Shown here: piece by piece, positions 47,688 through 56,280 of the stretch | How the letters are laid out: each line of letters starts with the position of its first letter | How positions within the stretch are numbered: the first letter of the stretch is position 1 | DNA from: Sediminimonas qiaohouensis DSM 21189 | GTDB lineage: Bacteria > Pseudomonadota > Alphaproteobacteria > Rhodobacterales > Rhodobacteraceae | NCBI RefSeq assembly: GCF_000423645.1 | Contig: NZ_AUIJ01000002.1 | Coordinates: 62,001 to 126,000 of the forward strand | DNA length: 64,000 bases | Direction of reading: 5' to 3' | Translations under genes and position numbers: made by a program | Notes under the pieces: model-generated | Seen by the model: only the letters and a program-made list of their open reading frames with translations | What the model was told of the DNA's origin: nothing | The model's database searches: none

Positions 47688-48293
47688 ATGACACCGATCC
47701 TGATTCTGGCCGCTGGCGCCTCGCGCCGGATGGGCGGGGCTGACAAGCTGTTGCAATCCGTGGCGGGGCAGCCATTGCTGGAGGTAATAGTCGGGCGCGC
47801 CTGCGCTGCGGGGCGCGACGTGTTCGTCGCCCTGCCCGGCCCCGACCATCCGCGCGCCGAGGTGATTGAAGGCACCTGCGCACGCCCCGTCTGGGTGGCG
47901 GATGCGGATGAAGGCATGGCCGCATCGATCCGCGCGGGCGTTGCCGCCCTGCCACTAGGCGCGCCGGGAGTGATGATCCTGCCCGCCGATATGCCAGAGT
48001 TGACCGAGGCCGATTTGCGCGCCGCGCTCGACGCGTTCGAGCAGGCCGCGCCGCCGCGCCCGATCCTGCGGGCAACCGATGAGGGTGGCACGCCGGGGCA
48101 CCCGGTGATCTTTCCCAGCGACCTGTTTGCCAAGCTGCGCTGCCTTGCGGGCGACGAGGGCGCGCGCGGCGTGGTGCAGGCGCATAACGACCGCGTGGCG
48201 CTACTGCGTTTGCCGGGCGGACATGCCACCACCGATCTGGACACGCCCGAGGCGTGGGCGAGCTGGCGCGCAGGTGGCGGCGGTGAGGGCTGA
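47688..48293 (+). CDS. MobA/MocA-like NTP transferase
   Basis: A 201-residue nucleotidyltransferase with the GT-A type opening ILAAGASRRMGGADKLL and ILPADMPELTEADL, close to MocA/MobA enzymes that attach CMP or GMP to the molybdenum cofactor. Near the end GTPGHPVIFP resembles the substrate-binding block. It lies 58 bases after the dehydrogenase-like gene on the same strand. No molybdenum enzyme genes are beside it, so the substrate is inferred only from family. Confidence 0.87.
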   Translation: MTPILILAAGASRRMGGADKLLQSVAGQPLLEVIVGRACAAGRDVFVALPGPDHPRAEVIEGTCARPVWVADADEGMAASIRAGVAALPLGAPGVMILPADMPELTEADLRAALDAFEQAAPPRPILRATDEGGTPGHPVIFPSDLFAKLRCLAGDEGARGVVQAHNDRVALLRLPGGHATTDLDTPEAWASWRAGGGGEG

Positions 48294-48312
48294 TTCGAAC
48301 CCTTCCAAGAAA

Positions 48313-48340
48313 AAGGCCGCAGGCGGGAACCTGCGGCCTT
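48313..48340. terminator. Bidirectional terminator between convergent genes
   Basis: Arms AAGGCCGCAGG / CCTGCGGCCTT with a 6-base loop. On the minus strand the stem is followed by a T-rich run, so it suits the RTX gene best; it can also stop the MobA-like gene transcript. Confidence 0.8.
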
Positions 48341-48376
48341 GATCCTTGCGAGGGCCTTGCGCGGCCCCTGCCCCGG

Positions 48377-51373
48377 TTACTTGACCAGTAGCTTGGCCTC
48401 GTGCTTTTTCAGCGACCGGCGCGCGGCACGGTAGTCGCGGATACCTGCGTCGTTCGCGAGGTCCGGGAACAGTTCGAGTATCTCGTCGCGTTGCGCATCG
48501 CCAACACCCTTGAGCGACAGATCCCCGGGCTGGAAGCTTTCGGTCCAGGCCCCGTTGGACAGCACCACTTCGTGGTGGTCGAACATGAAGTGGATGTAGC
48601 TGGTGCTGAGAACATCGACCTCGTGGATGCCGTCGCTGCCGACCAGGTGCTTGGCTGCGGCCAGCACCTCGCGCTCCTCGAAGAACAGCGCCGAGCGGTC
48701 GCTGTTGATCAGCAGCCGGTGATTGGGGCTGACCATCATGTCGCGCTCGGGCAGGCCATTGCCAAGCGCGCCGCTCTTGATCAGCACCGGCTTGAGGTGC
48801 GGCAGGCGCGCCATTTCCACACCGCTGAGCGGTTTGGTCCCGATCCAGCGGATTTCCTGCAACCCGTTGTCGCGGGTGATGACGCGATCGCCCACTTTCA
48901 GGTCTTCGACCAGCCGCTCGCCCTGCGGCGTCGCGATGGCGGTGCCGGGGGTGAAGCAGGGAATGACGTTCTCGATTTCCTCGAAGGTGGCGGAACCTGT
49001 CAGGATGCCGTCGCCGTCAAAGAAGTTGACTGTGCCATTCTCGGGGTTCGGGTCGTAGACCACGCTAAGCGAGCCACCCGCCGGGGCCGAGCCCGTCAGG
49101 TCAAGCGTATCGTAGTCATGCCCGCCCGAGCCGCCATCGATATGGTCGCCCGCCGTGGCCCCGAGGAAGGTATCGCGGTCATCGCCGCCCGAAAGCGCGT
49201 CTGCCCCGTCACCGCCGGTGATCGTGTCATCGCCATGGCCGCCGGTGACGGTGTCGTCGCCGGTGCCGCCATCGACAGTATCGTCATCGATCCCTGCGTC
49301 GATCACGTCGTTGCCGGCGCCGCCGGTGATCGTGTCATCGTCATCCTGACCATAGATGGTATCGTTGCCATCGCCGCCATCGATAAGGTCGCGGCCATTG
49401 TCGGGCACCAGGTCGACGTCATCCGGGATGTTCAGGCTATCGGGGTAGATCGGATCAAGCCCGCCATAGATCAGGTCATCGCCGGTTCCGCCCTCGATCG
49501 TGTCGGAGCCTTCGCCGCCGATGATCGTATCATGGCCCGCATCGCCGGAAATCTGGTCGGCGTCGATGCCGCCATCGATATGGTCGTCGCCGGCGCCGCC
49601 GCTAATGGTGTCGGCATCGTCGCCGGTGGTGATCGTATCGTTGCCATCGCCGCCTTCGACAGAGTCGCGGTCATTGTCGGGGTCGGGGTCGGCCGGGAAC
49701 AGGCCGGGATAACCCAGATCGGGCAGCGGGTCGCTCGACGCAGGCGCGCCGGTGTCGATCACGTCGTTGCCATCGCCGCCATAGACCACGTCGCTGCCAT
49801 CGCCGCCGATCAGGGTGTCATCGCCGGTCGTGCCGCCGCCAAGCTCCCCACCGTCCGCGTCAAAGAAGATGTCCGAAATGTTCACCTGGCTGGCGCCGTC
49901 GCCTACGTTCACGTGATCGATCTCGATCCGCGAAACGGGGCCTGCGATATCGACCAGCACAGCGTTGTCGCCATCGGTCGGCGGGCCGTTGTCGGAACCG
50001 GTGGCGGTTTCATCACCCGCCACGCTGTCCTCATCGCTCAGGATCAGGTCGGCGCCCGCTGTCAGGTTGACCGAGATCTGGTTGCCGTCCGCATCGTAGG
50101 CGCGCACCGCGACCTGTCCGAGGTTGCCGTCGATGTCGGAAACGGTGAACTGCGCGTTGGTGACTGCCTCGGAGAAATCGAAGCTATATGTCGCATCACC
50201 GTTGCCGTTGTTGTCGTAGGAGCGCAGCGAAGAGCGGTCATTGACGGTCTCGTCGCCGCCATCGATCCCGTCTACGTTGATATACGCGGTGTCATAGTCG
50301 CTATCGACGCGCGAGGTATCCGCAGCTTGCAGCGTGGCGGTAACCGTGACGGTGCCGGTGTCCTGAACGAGGGTCTTGCCGTCCAGGTCGTCGCCGTCGC
50401 CAATGCTGAAATCCGGGCAATCGGGATCATCCAAGCCGCTCCAGTTGAACGACTCGCGAGAGGTTTCCGTCGTGTCGCCGCCGGCGCCAGCCAGGTCACC
50501 GTCGCCGTGAATCACGTCGTCCCCGGCGCCGCCCTCGACGTAGTCGCTGCCGCCCCCGGCATACACCTCGTCGTCGCCCGCGCCGGCCTTGACCGTATCG
50601 TCGCCGTCGCCGGCCAGAACGATGTCATCATCGGGCCCTTCGCCCGGCAAAACCGCGTCGCCCGCGTCGATCATGTCGCCATCGGGATCGCCGGTATAAG
50701 TGGCATCGATCAGGTCACCTGAGTTGGTGCCCTCGACATAGCCGTCTGGCTCGTCGGGCGCCTCCATCGTTTCAAAATGCACGTCGGTGAGCGAGATCTG
50801 CTGATCCGTCTCTTCGCCGTTGGCATACTGAATCTCGATCTTGGCCACCGGCCCGGCGATATCGACCTGAACCGACCCAAACGGATCATCGGAATCGAGA
50901 GATCCGAAATCCATGACTTCGCCGGTAAGGGTGTTTCCGTCAATGCTCTGGCCACCCGAGGTCGTGAAAGAAACGTCAACGGCGTTTCCGTCCGCATCAT
51001 AAGCCAGAACGGTCACGATATCGGTGTGGTTATCTTCGTAAGTGCCGCGATCTATGTCGTTTATGCGGAACGAGACGTTGCTAACCTCGTCGGCATAGGC
51101 GCTATCGGTCGAAGAGAAGCTGAGCGTCGTGGTCGACGTGGCATCCACGCCGCCCTCGCCACCGGCGCCGTAGAGGGCCAATGATGAGTTCGTATCGTAC
51201 GGATCGCCCCATGCGGTGTATTGGCTCGTGTCATCCGTCGTTGCGGTTGCGCCCTCGTCCTGGGCCTCAAAATCCAGCGTCACGGAAACACCGCCCGTGT
51301 CCACCGTTTCGCCGCCATTCAGGCTACTTCCGTAGGACCCGAACAGCGACCAGTCCAATATCAAGTTCGCCAT
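48377..51373 (-). CDS. RTX-repeat protein with C-terminal Hint domain
   Basis: A 998-residue acidic, glycine- and aspartate-rich protein. Two similar beta-sandwich-like units (about 20-205 and 320-505), each ending in DIAGPV[AS][KR]IEI, are each followed by RTX calcium-binding nonapeptides of the GGxGxDxxx type (about 255-300 and 510-780). The C-terminus is a Hint domain starting at C806 (IPCFTPGTAIATPQG) with the later SPNHRLLI block, an autoprocessing fold related to inteins and Hedgehog. There is no signal peptide, so type I secretion is expected, but no ABC/MFP genes lie nearby. Function may be surface or extracellular adhesion; not established. Confidence 0.9.
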   Translation of the reverse strand: MANLILDWSLFGSYGSSLNGGETVDTGGVSVTLDFEAQDEGATATTDDTSQYTAWGDPYDTNSSLALYGAGGEGGVDATSTTTLSFSSTDSAYADEVSNVSFRINDIDRGTYEDNHTDIVTVLAYDADGNAVDVSFTTSGGQSIDGNTLTGEVMDFGSLDSDDPFGSVQVDIAGPVAKIEIQYANGEETDQQISLTDVHFETMEAPDEPDGYVEGTNSGDLIDATYTGDPDGDMIDAGDAVLPGEGPDDDIVLAGDGDDTVKAGAGDDEVYAGGGSDYVEGGAGDDVIHGDGDLAGAGGDTTETSRESFNWSGLDDPDCPDFSIGDGDDLDGKTLVQDTGTVTVTATLQAADTSRVDSDYDTAYINVDGIDGGDETVNDRSSLRSYDNNGNGDATYSFDFSEAVTNAQFTVSDIDGNLGQVAVRAYDADGNQISVNLTAGADLILSDEDSVAGDETATGSDNGPPTDGDNAVLVDIAGPVSRIEIDHVNVGDGASQVNISDIFFDADGGELGGGTTGDDTLIGGDGSDVVYGGDGNDVIDTGAPASSDPLPDLGYPGLFPADPDPDNDRDSVEGGDGNDTITTGDDADTISGGAGDDHIDGGIDADQISGDAGHDTIIGGEGSDTIEGGTGDDLIYGGLDPIYPDSLNIPDDVDLVPDNGRDLIDGGDGNDTIYGQDDDDTITGGAGNDVIDAGIDDDTVDGGTGDDTVTGGHGDDTITGGDGADALSGGDDRDTFLGATAGDHIDGGSGGHDYDTLDLTGSAPAGGSLSVVYDPNPENGTVNFFDGDGILTGSATFEEIENVIPCFTPGTAIATPQGERLVEDLKVGDRVITRDNGLQEIRWIGTKPLSGVEMARLPHLKPVLIKSGALGNGLPERDMMVSPNHRLLINSDRSALFFEEREVLAAAKHLVGSDGIHEVDVLSTSYIHFMFDHHEVVLSNGAWTESFQPGDLSLKGVGDAQRDEILELFPDLANDAGIRDYRAARRSLKKHEAKLLVK

Positions 51374-52084
51374 CTATATTCACCCCTCTCAAAGTCCCCG
51401 CTGCACCATGAGGTACGCCGGGACCCTGGTGCGCGCGCAGTGGCGCAGCACCCAAAATGCGTTCAGCACTTGTTGGCAAGGAAGATCAGGGTAGCAGACC
51501 GATGGCGCGAAACCGCGCCTAAACCTTTATAGTTTCACCACCACGCACAGCAGCACCGACTACCCCCGCCACCTTTCGGCAACAAGCGATTTCAGTGGCC
51601 GCCCCCTTGGCCAAACAGACAAAGCCCCCCAGTGGGCTAAGAGGATTTATAGTCGAATGACTTAACGTATTAAAGAAATGATTTTGCCACGCGGGCGCCT
51701 TATTCATGACAAATTCCTTAATTGGTCATTTGTTTACCATGTGTTGTCCCGTTCCGGGAAACAGTCCCGGCCAACAGACGAGCCTTCGCGATCCACGTCA
51801 GCCTTGGTTATACAGGGCGCCACGGCAATCACGCAGAAGGTCGATGTCGAACGCGTCGCAATATTTGCCACGTATCCGCAACAATCAGAAAGATCGCATT
51901 TTACGTTGATTCTGCGGCGCGCCGGGCGCGTTTGTTGCGTGATGGGAATTAGTTTCCACAGGCTGGGGGAATAATCTCCAATATCGGATCAACGCACCAT
52001 GCGAATCAACGCAATAGCCTTCGACCTGAACAAGCAATCAAGAGCGGACGACGAGATGTCGCACCACACCCATGCCACTCTCGG
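51374..52084. other. 711-bp intergenic region without recognised gene
   Basis: This spacer is AT-richer than its surroundings. It probably holds the promoter of the RTX gene and the 3' end of the sigma-factor transcript. Short open frames exist on the plus strand (for example 51678-51974) but lack a good ribosome site, family resemblance or plausible codon use, so none is called. A small RNA is possible. Confidence 0.5.
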
Positions 52085-52960
52085 TCAGAAGGGGCGCTCT
52101 TGCATGGTATAGGCTTCTGACAGTCCGGCACGAAGGCGGTCCAGCGCCCGTTCGCGCAACTGCCTGATCCGCTCTTTCGACAGGTCAAAGCGCACAGCGA
52201 GAGATTCCAGCGTCTTGGGCGGGTCCGCAAGATGCGTGGCGATCACGATTTCACGCTCACGCGCGGGCAAGCGATCAAGCTGCTTGGCCAGCAGGTCGTA
52301 AAATTGCCGCCGGTCAAGCTTGCGGGCCACCTGCCCTTCGACATCGCTGTCGTCATCAGGCAGCAGTGCAATCGCCTCATCGCCATCCTCGCCCACTGCG
52401 GGACGGTTGAGGGAAATATCGTTGCCTGCGAATTGCTGGCGCAGCCGGTCCAGCGCCGACAGGTTGACGCCAAGCGTCTCGGCGATCCGGCGCTCGGCCT
52501 CGGGGCCGCCTTCGCCGGGGGCTGAGGCCTCTTGGTCAAGCCGGCCCAGATTGGCGAACACCTTGCGCGCGCGGGAAGAATTGCCGCGCCGCACGATCGA
52601 CCAGTTGGCCATGCGGTAGTCCTGCAACTCGGCCCTGATCCACCACGCCGCGTAGGTGGAAAAGCGATAGCCGAGGTCGGGTTCGAACCGATCGGCGGCC
52701 TTGAGCAGGCCTATGTAGGCGTGCTGCACCAACTCGGGGTCGACGCCCCCCTCGCCGCCCGAATGCCGCCGCGCCATCGACACGGCCAGCGGCGAGAAGG
52801 CTGTGACCAGGGTATTGCGCGCCTCAACCGAGCCATCCTCGCGCCAGGCGCGGGCAAGCTGCTCTTCGCGCTCGCGGGTCAACATCCCCTTGCGGCGTTG
52901 GCTCGTACCATTGGCGGGGCGGGCCGTGGCAGTGTCGTCTTGTCGCAGTGGCTTGTTCAT
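52085..52960 (-). CDS. RpoH-like sigma-70 family factor
   Basis: A sigma factor of about 291 residues. Region 2 (VQHAYIGLLKAADRFEPDLGYRFSTYAAWWIRAELQDY) and the RpoH-type box that follows (NWSIVRRGNSSRARKVFANL) point to the sigma-32 group, and region 4 (LPAREREIVIATHLADPPKTLESLAVRFDLSKERIRQLRERAL) is intact. It departs from the main RpoH consensus at several conserved places (for example VQHAYIG instead of IQEGNVG), suggesting a secondary paralogue. An ATG at 52987 would give nine more residues; neither start has a strong ribosome site. It is divergent from the MarR-Mrp-Nfu operon with a 112-bp spacer. Confidence 0.88.
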   Translation of the reverse strand: MNKPLRQDDTATARPANGTSQRRKGMLTREREEQLARAWREDGSVEARNTLVTAFSPLAVSMARRHSGGEGGVDPELVQHAYIGLLKAADRFEPDLGYRFSTYAAWWIRAELQDYRMANWSIVRRGNSSRARKVFANLGRLDQEASAPGEGGPEAERRIAETLGVNLSALDRLRQQFAGNDISLNRPAVGEDGDEAIALLPDDDSDVEGQVARKLDRRQFYDLLAKQLDRLPAREREIVIATHLADPPKTLESLAVRFDLSKERIRQLRERALDRLRAGLSEAYTMQERPF

Positions 52961-53072
52961 GGTCGCTCGCAGGTGTTTGATGGCCATTCATAGACCATAT
53001 TGATTTCGACTCGAAACTATTTTCATTCTAACCCCATTGTCAAACTGATTTCGAAACGCTACCAATTACGTC

Positions 53073-53681
53073 ATGTCAAACCGCAACGCCCGCATTGATG
53101 AAATCGCTGAGCTGATGGTTCACATCGGCCGCTCGGCACGGGGCGAGGATGCAGGCGCAGAACTGACAGCGGCCCAATGGACGGGCCTGCGATTCTTCGC
53201 CCGGGCCAACAGCGCGTCGCGCACACCATCGGCATTCGCCAGCTTTCAGGCGACGACGCGCGGCACGGCCTCGCAAACGATCAAGTCGCTGGAGGCCAAG
53301 GGTTTGCTGGCGCGCCGCCGATCCGAGCATGACCGGCGCAGCGTGGTGTTCGCGATCACCCAGGCCGGGCGCGAGATGTTGTGCAACGACCCGCTGCGTC
53401 ATTTGATGGCGGCGCTGGAGCGGCTGCCGTCCGAGGCCTGTGAAACCCTGTCTTTGTCGCTCTCCCAAGTCGCCGCCGACTTGGCCACGCTACGCGGGTG
53501 CCGGGCGTTCGGCACCTGTGAGGGGTGCAGCCATTATGCGGCTGACGGCGGCAGCAAAGGCGGGTATTGCGCCTGCGTGGCCGCGGATCTGGCCCCTGAC
53601 GACATCGGACGGCTTTGCGCGAATTTCGACCAGAGGCACGACACCCTTCCGGTGCCGCCCCTCAAGACCAAACGGAGTTGA
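53073..53681 (+). CDS. MarR-type regulator with cysteine-rich C-terminus
   Basis: A 202-residue protein with a MarR winged-helix domain (about 8-140; FQATTRGTASQTIKSLEAKGLLARRRSEHDRRS is the DNA-binding core). The tail holds C143, C149, C152, C166, C168 and C182, including a GTCEGC pair and a YCACV pair, likely to bind zinc or an Fe-S cluster. MarR relatives with a similar Cys tail exist, as I recall, but pairing with the next genes is telling: its stop is four bases before the start of an Fe-S carrier ATPase gene, so it may sense Fe-S or oxidative state and control this operon. Confidence 0.87.
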   Translation: MSNRNARIDEIAELMVHIGRSARGEDAGAELTAAQWTGLRFFARANSASRTPSAFASFQATTRGTASQTIKSLEAKGLLARRRSEHDRRSVVFAITQAGREMLCNDPLRHLMAALERLPSEACETLSLSLSQVAADLATLRGCRAFGTCEGCSHYAADGGSKGGYCACVAADLAPDDIGRLCANFDQRHDTLPVPPLKTKRS

Positions 53682-53685
53682 ACAC

Positions 53686-54885
53686 GTGAGCAGCACGACC
53701 CCACAATCCGATAGCGACCAGGCCGGGCATCTGGCGCACCTGGGCCGCATGATCGCAATCAGCAGCGGCAAGGGCGGTGTGGGGAAATCCACCGTCGCCG
53801 CCAACATGGCGGTCACGCTGGCGCGGCAGGGCCTGCGTGTGGGGGTTGTCGATGCGGACCTCTACGGCCCGTCGATCCCCGGCATGTTGGGCATTCCCGG
53901 CGACACGCCCCCGGCGATGTCGCCCGAACGCAAGGTGATCCCGGCCGAGGCGCATGGCGTCAAGGTGATCTCGATGGCGATGCTGTCGGGCGATGACAAG
54001 CCCGCGGTCCTGCGCGGGCCGATGGTGACCAAGTACCTGCAGATGTTCATCACGCAGGTGGAGTGGGGCGAGCTGGATTTCCTGCTGCTGGACCTGCCGC
54101 CGGGCACGGGGGATATCCAGTTGACCCTGGCGCAGGCATTTCCCCTTACCGGGGCGATCGTGGTCAGCACGCCGCAGGATGTCAGCCTCAAGATCGCGCG
54201 ACGCGGGTTGCGGATGCTGGAACAGGTGAGCGTACCGATCCTGGGCATCGTCGAGAACATGAGCGGCTTTACCTGCCCTTCCTGCGGCGAGGTTACGCAT
54301 ATCTTCCACCAGGGTGGCGGCGCGAAGATCGCCGAAAGCCTTGGCGTGCCGTTTCTTGGCGCGATCCCGCTGGACCCGGCAATCGTGGATAGCGGCGACA
54401 GCGGCGCGCCGCTGGTCACCAGCGCCCCGCAGAGCCCCGCCGCGCAGGCCTATGACGCCATCGCCACCGCCCTGACTGGGGCGGCGGATCAGGGGGGCGG
54501 ACTGCGGGTGCCGTTCGATTGGCACATTGGCGACGGAACCGGCAAACCCGCCGCCGCCAGCCCCGCACCCGGCGGTGCGCCGGACCGGCCCGTGGCGTTG
54601 GATTACCGCGCAGAGGGCCTGCGCATCGGGTGGCAGGACGGCACCGAGCAGGTCATATCGGCGCGCGATCTGCGCCTGTCGTGCCGCTGCGCCGCCTGCC
54701 GCGACGAAATGAGCGGCGCGGCGCTGCTGAACCCGGAGACGGTATCGCTGGATATCGTGCCCACGCGGATCTGGAGTGTCGGCAACTACGCCATCGGCAT
54801 CGCGTTCAGCGACGGGCACAGCTCGGGCATCTACACGTTCACCGCGCTGCGCGCGCTGGAAACGCCAGAGGCTGAAGATGTCTGA
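53686..54885 (+). CDS. Mrp/NBP35-type Fe-S carrier ATPase fused to DUF971
   Basis: A 399-residue protein starting with GTG at 53686 (GGAG upstream). The Mrp domain has a deviant Walker A SSGKGGVGKST (26-36), DADLYGPSIPGMLG, LLLDLPPGTGD and the CPSC motif (C197, C200) that bridges an Fe-S cluster between two subunits. The N-terminal DUF59/MIP18 domain usual in Mrp is absent. After a Pro/Ala-rich linker, a DUF971 (gamma-butyrobetaine hydroxylase N-terminal-like) domain follows at about 305-395, with C333, C335 and C338. It overlaps the downstream Nfu-type gene by eight bases. Confidence 0.92.
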   Translation: MSSTTPQSDSDQAGHLAHLGRMIAISSGKGGVGKSTVAANMAVTLARQGLRVGVVDADLYGPSIPGMLGIPGDTPPAMSPERKVIPAEAHGVKVISMAMLSGDDKPAVLRGPMVTKYLQMFITQVEWGELDFLLLDLPPGTGDIQLTLAQAFPLTGAIVVSTPQDVSLKIARRGLRMLEQVSVPILGIVENMSGFTCPSCGEVTHIFHQGGGAKIAESLGVPFLGAIPLDPAIVDSGDSGAPLVTSAPQSPAAQAYDAIATALTGAADQGGGLRVPFDWHIGDGTGKPAAASPAPGGAPDRPVALDYRAEGLRIGWQDGTEQVISARDLRLSCRCAACRDEMSGAALLNPETVSLDIVPTRIWSVGNYAIGIAFSDGHSSGIYTFTALRALETPEAEDV

Positions 54886-56110
54886 GACCTCGAAACACGC
54901 CCGCCGCATCCGCGCCCAGGCCTCGCCGCGCGATCCGCTGACCATGCGGTTCATTCTGGATGAACCGGTGCAGGCGGGGTGCAGCGTCAGCCATGACAGC
55001 CTTGATGCGGCCACTGCCCCCCTGCCCCGCGCCCTGTTCGCGGTGGACGGTGTCGATAAGCTGCACGTCGCCGGAGAAACCGTGACGGTGACGCGCAAGG
55101 CGGATGCGGATTGGCAGGCCCTGAAGCCGCGGATCGCCGCGGCGATCCGGCAGGTTCTGGATGCCACCGACGCGCCGCTTGGGGATGACGCGGGCGCCCC
55201 CGAGGCGGCGCAGGCAGGCGACACCGCCCTACTGAATGCGGCGCGCCATATCCTTGATCAGCAGGCCAACCCGGCCATCGCCAGCCATGGCGGGCACGTC
55301 ACGGCCGAGCGCGCCGAGAACGGAGTGATCTACCTGCGCATGTCGGGTGGCTGCCAGGGCTGCGCGGCCTCGGCGGCGACGCTGCGCAACGGGATCGAGA
55401 CGATGCTGCGCAACGCCTTGCCCGAGATCCGCGATATCGTCGACGTGACCGACCACGCGGCGGGCGACAACCCGTTCTACAGCGAAACGCCGGGGCAAAG
55501 CCCGGTCCTCAACCGCCCGATACCACCAGGCGCGATCGTGTGGGAGGACGGGCAATTCATGATCGACCCGGATTACCTTGCGCCGCGCCTTGGGCTGGAC
55601 GCGGAGGGCCTGCGCGAGGGGTTGCGCAAGGGCACGGTGGTCAGCCATTCCGAAAGCGGCGTCGGCGCGGACGCCGGACAAACGCGCATCACCATCCGCA
55701 GCGCACAGCGCGCCTGGGCTGCAGAGGTGGCACCAGACGGCGCCGCGCGCGAGGTGCCGCCGCCGCGCGGCCCCGCCCCGACCCCGGCTTTGGCCGACAA
55801 GCTGCGCCAGTATCTTGAGACGCTGGCGCCGCGTGATCTGCCGATCACCTACGGCAAGCTGGCACGCGCCATGGGCATGTATGCCCCCGGATCGGTGCGC
55901 AAGGTGACGCGCGCACTTGAGGAAACCATGCGCGAGGACGCCGCGGCCGGACGCCCCTTTGTCGCAGCGCGCGTAGTCGGGCGCGGCACCCCTGCGCGCC
56001 CCGGTCAGGGGTTCTTTGACCTCGCGCGCGAGCTGGGCCGCGGCCCGGGGAACAACCAGACCGAAGACGCCTATTTCACGCAGGAATTCCAGGCCAGTAC
56101 GGCGGTGTGA
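54878..56110 (+). CDS. Nfu-type Fe-S scaffold fused to DUF6522-like and winged-helix modules
   Basis: A 410-residue protein with four parts. Nfu_N-like domain (about 16-97), NifU C-terminal domain (about 117-190) with the cluster-binding C159-x2-C162 (GGCQGCAAS), a DUF6522-like segment (about 218-288; EDGQFMIDPDYLAPRLGLDAEGLREGL), and a C-terminal winged-helix-like module (about 305-388; LPITYGKLARAMGMYAPGSVRKV and GTPARPGQGFF). The first two parts assemble or carry Fe-S clusters; the others suggest binding of a target or DNA. It is the last gene of the MarR-Mrp operon. Domain boundaries are by eye. Confidence 0.85.
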   Translation: MSETSKHARRIRAQASPRDPLTMRFILDEPVQAGCSVSHDSLDAATAPLPRALFAVDGVDKLHVAGETVTVTRKADADWQALKPRIAAAIRQVLDATDAPLGDDAGAPEAAQAGDTALLNAARHILDQQANPAIASHGGHVTAERAENGVIYLRMSGGCQGCAASAATLRNGIETMLRNALPEIRDIVDVTDHAAGDNPFYSETPGQSPVLNRPIPPGAIVWEDGQFMIDPDYLAPRLGLDAEGLREGLRKGTVVSHSESGVGADAGQTRITIRSAQRAWAAEVAPDGAAREVPPPRGPAPTPALADKLRQYLETLAPRDLPITYGKLARAMGMYAPGSVRKVTRALEETMREDAAAGRPFVAARVVGRGTPARPGQGFFDLARELGRGPGNNQTEDAYFTQEFQASTAV

Positions 56111-56194
56111 TCGCAGCCATACCCCATCGGAAACGAAGACGGCTGTCTTTGCCCGCCCCGACCGGAGTAATACTCAACACTTGTGAAATCTGGC

Positions 56195-56280
56195 TGGTGC
56201 CCAAGGCGAGACTCGAACTCGCACGGTATTGCTACCGGGGGATTTTGAATCCCCTGCGTCTACCATTCCGCCACTTGGGC
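56195..56280 (-). tRNA. tRNA-Leu (anticodon CAA)
   Basis: The minus strand folds into a class II tRNA with acceptor stem GCCCAAG / CTTGGGC, discriminator A and encoded CCA. The anticodon stem GGGGA / TCCCC encloses loop TTCAAAA, giving CAA, which reads UUG. A long variable arm and GTTCGAGTC T-loop are present. Confidence 0.96.

Noticed and set aside
48377-50700. Regularly spaced short DNA repeats that look CRISPR-like
   Set aside because: The repeats encode RTX nonapeptides in frame, with no uniform spacers and no cas genes.
48401-50722. A 773-residue plus-strand frame opposite the RTX gene
   Set aside because: Its repetitive Ile/Val/Ala pattern is the mirror of the GGxGxD repeats on the other strand and it has no family resemblance.
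51678-51974. 98-codon plus-strand open frame in the 711-bp gap
   Set aside because: No ribosome site, atypical composition and no recognisable domain; overlapping frames of similar length exist in other phases.
56195-56280. tRNA-Leu as an integration site
   Set aside because: No integrase or duplicated tRNA 3' end near it; flanking genes look like core genes.
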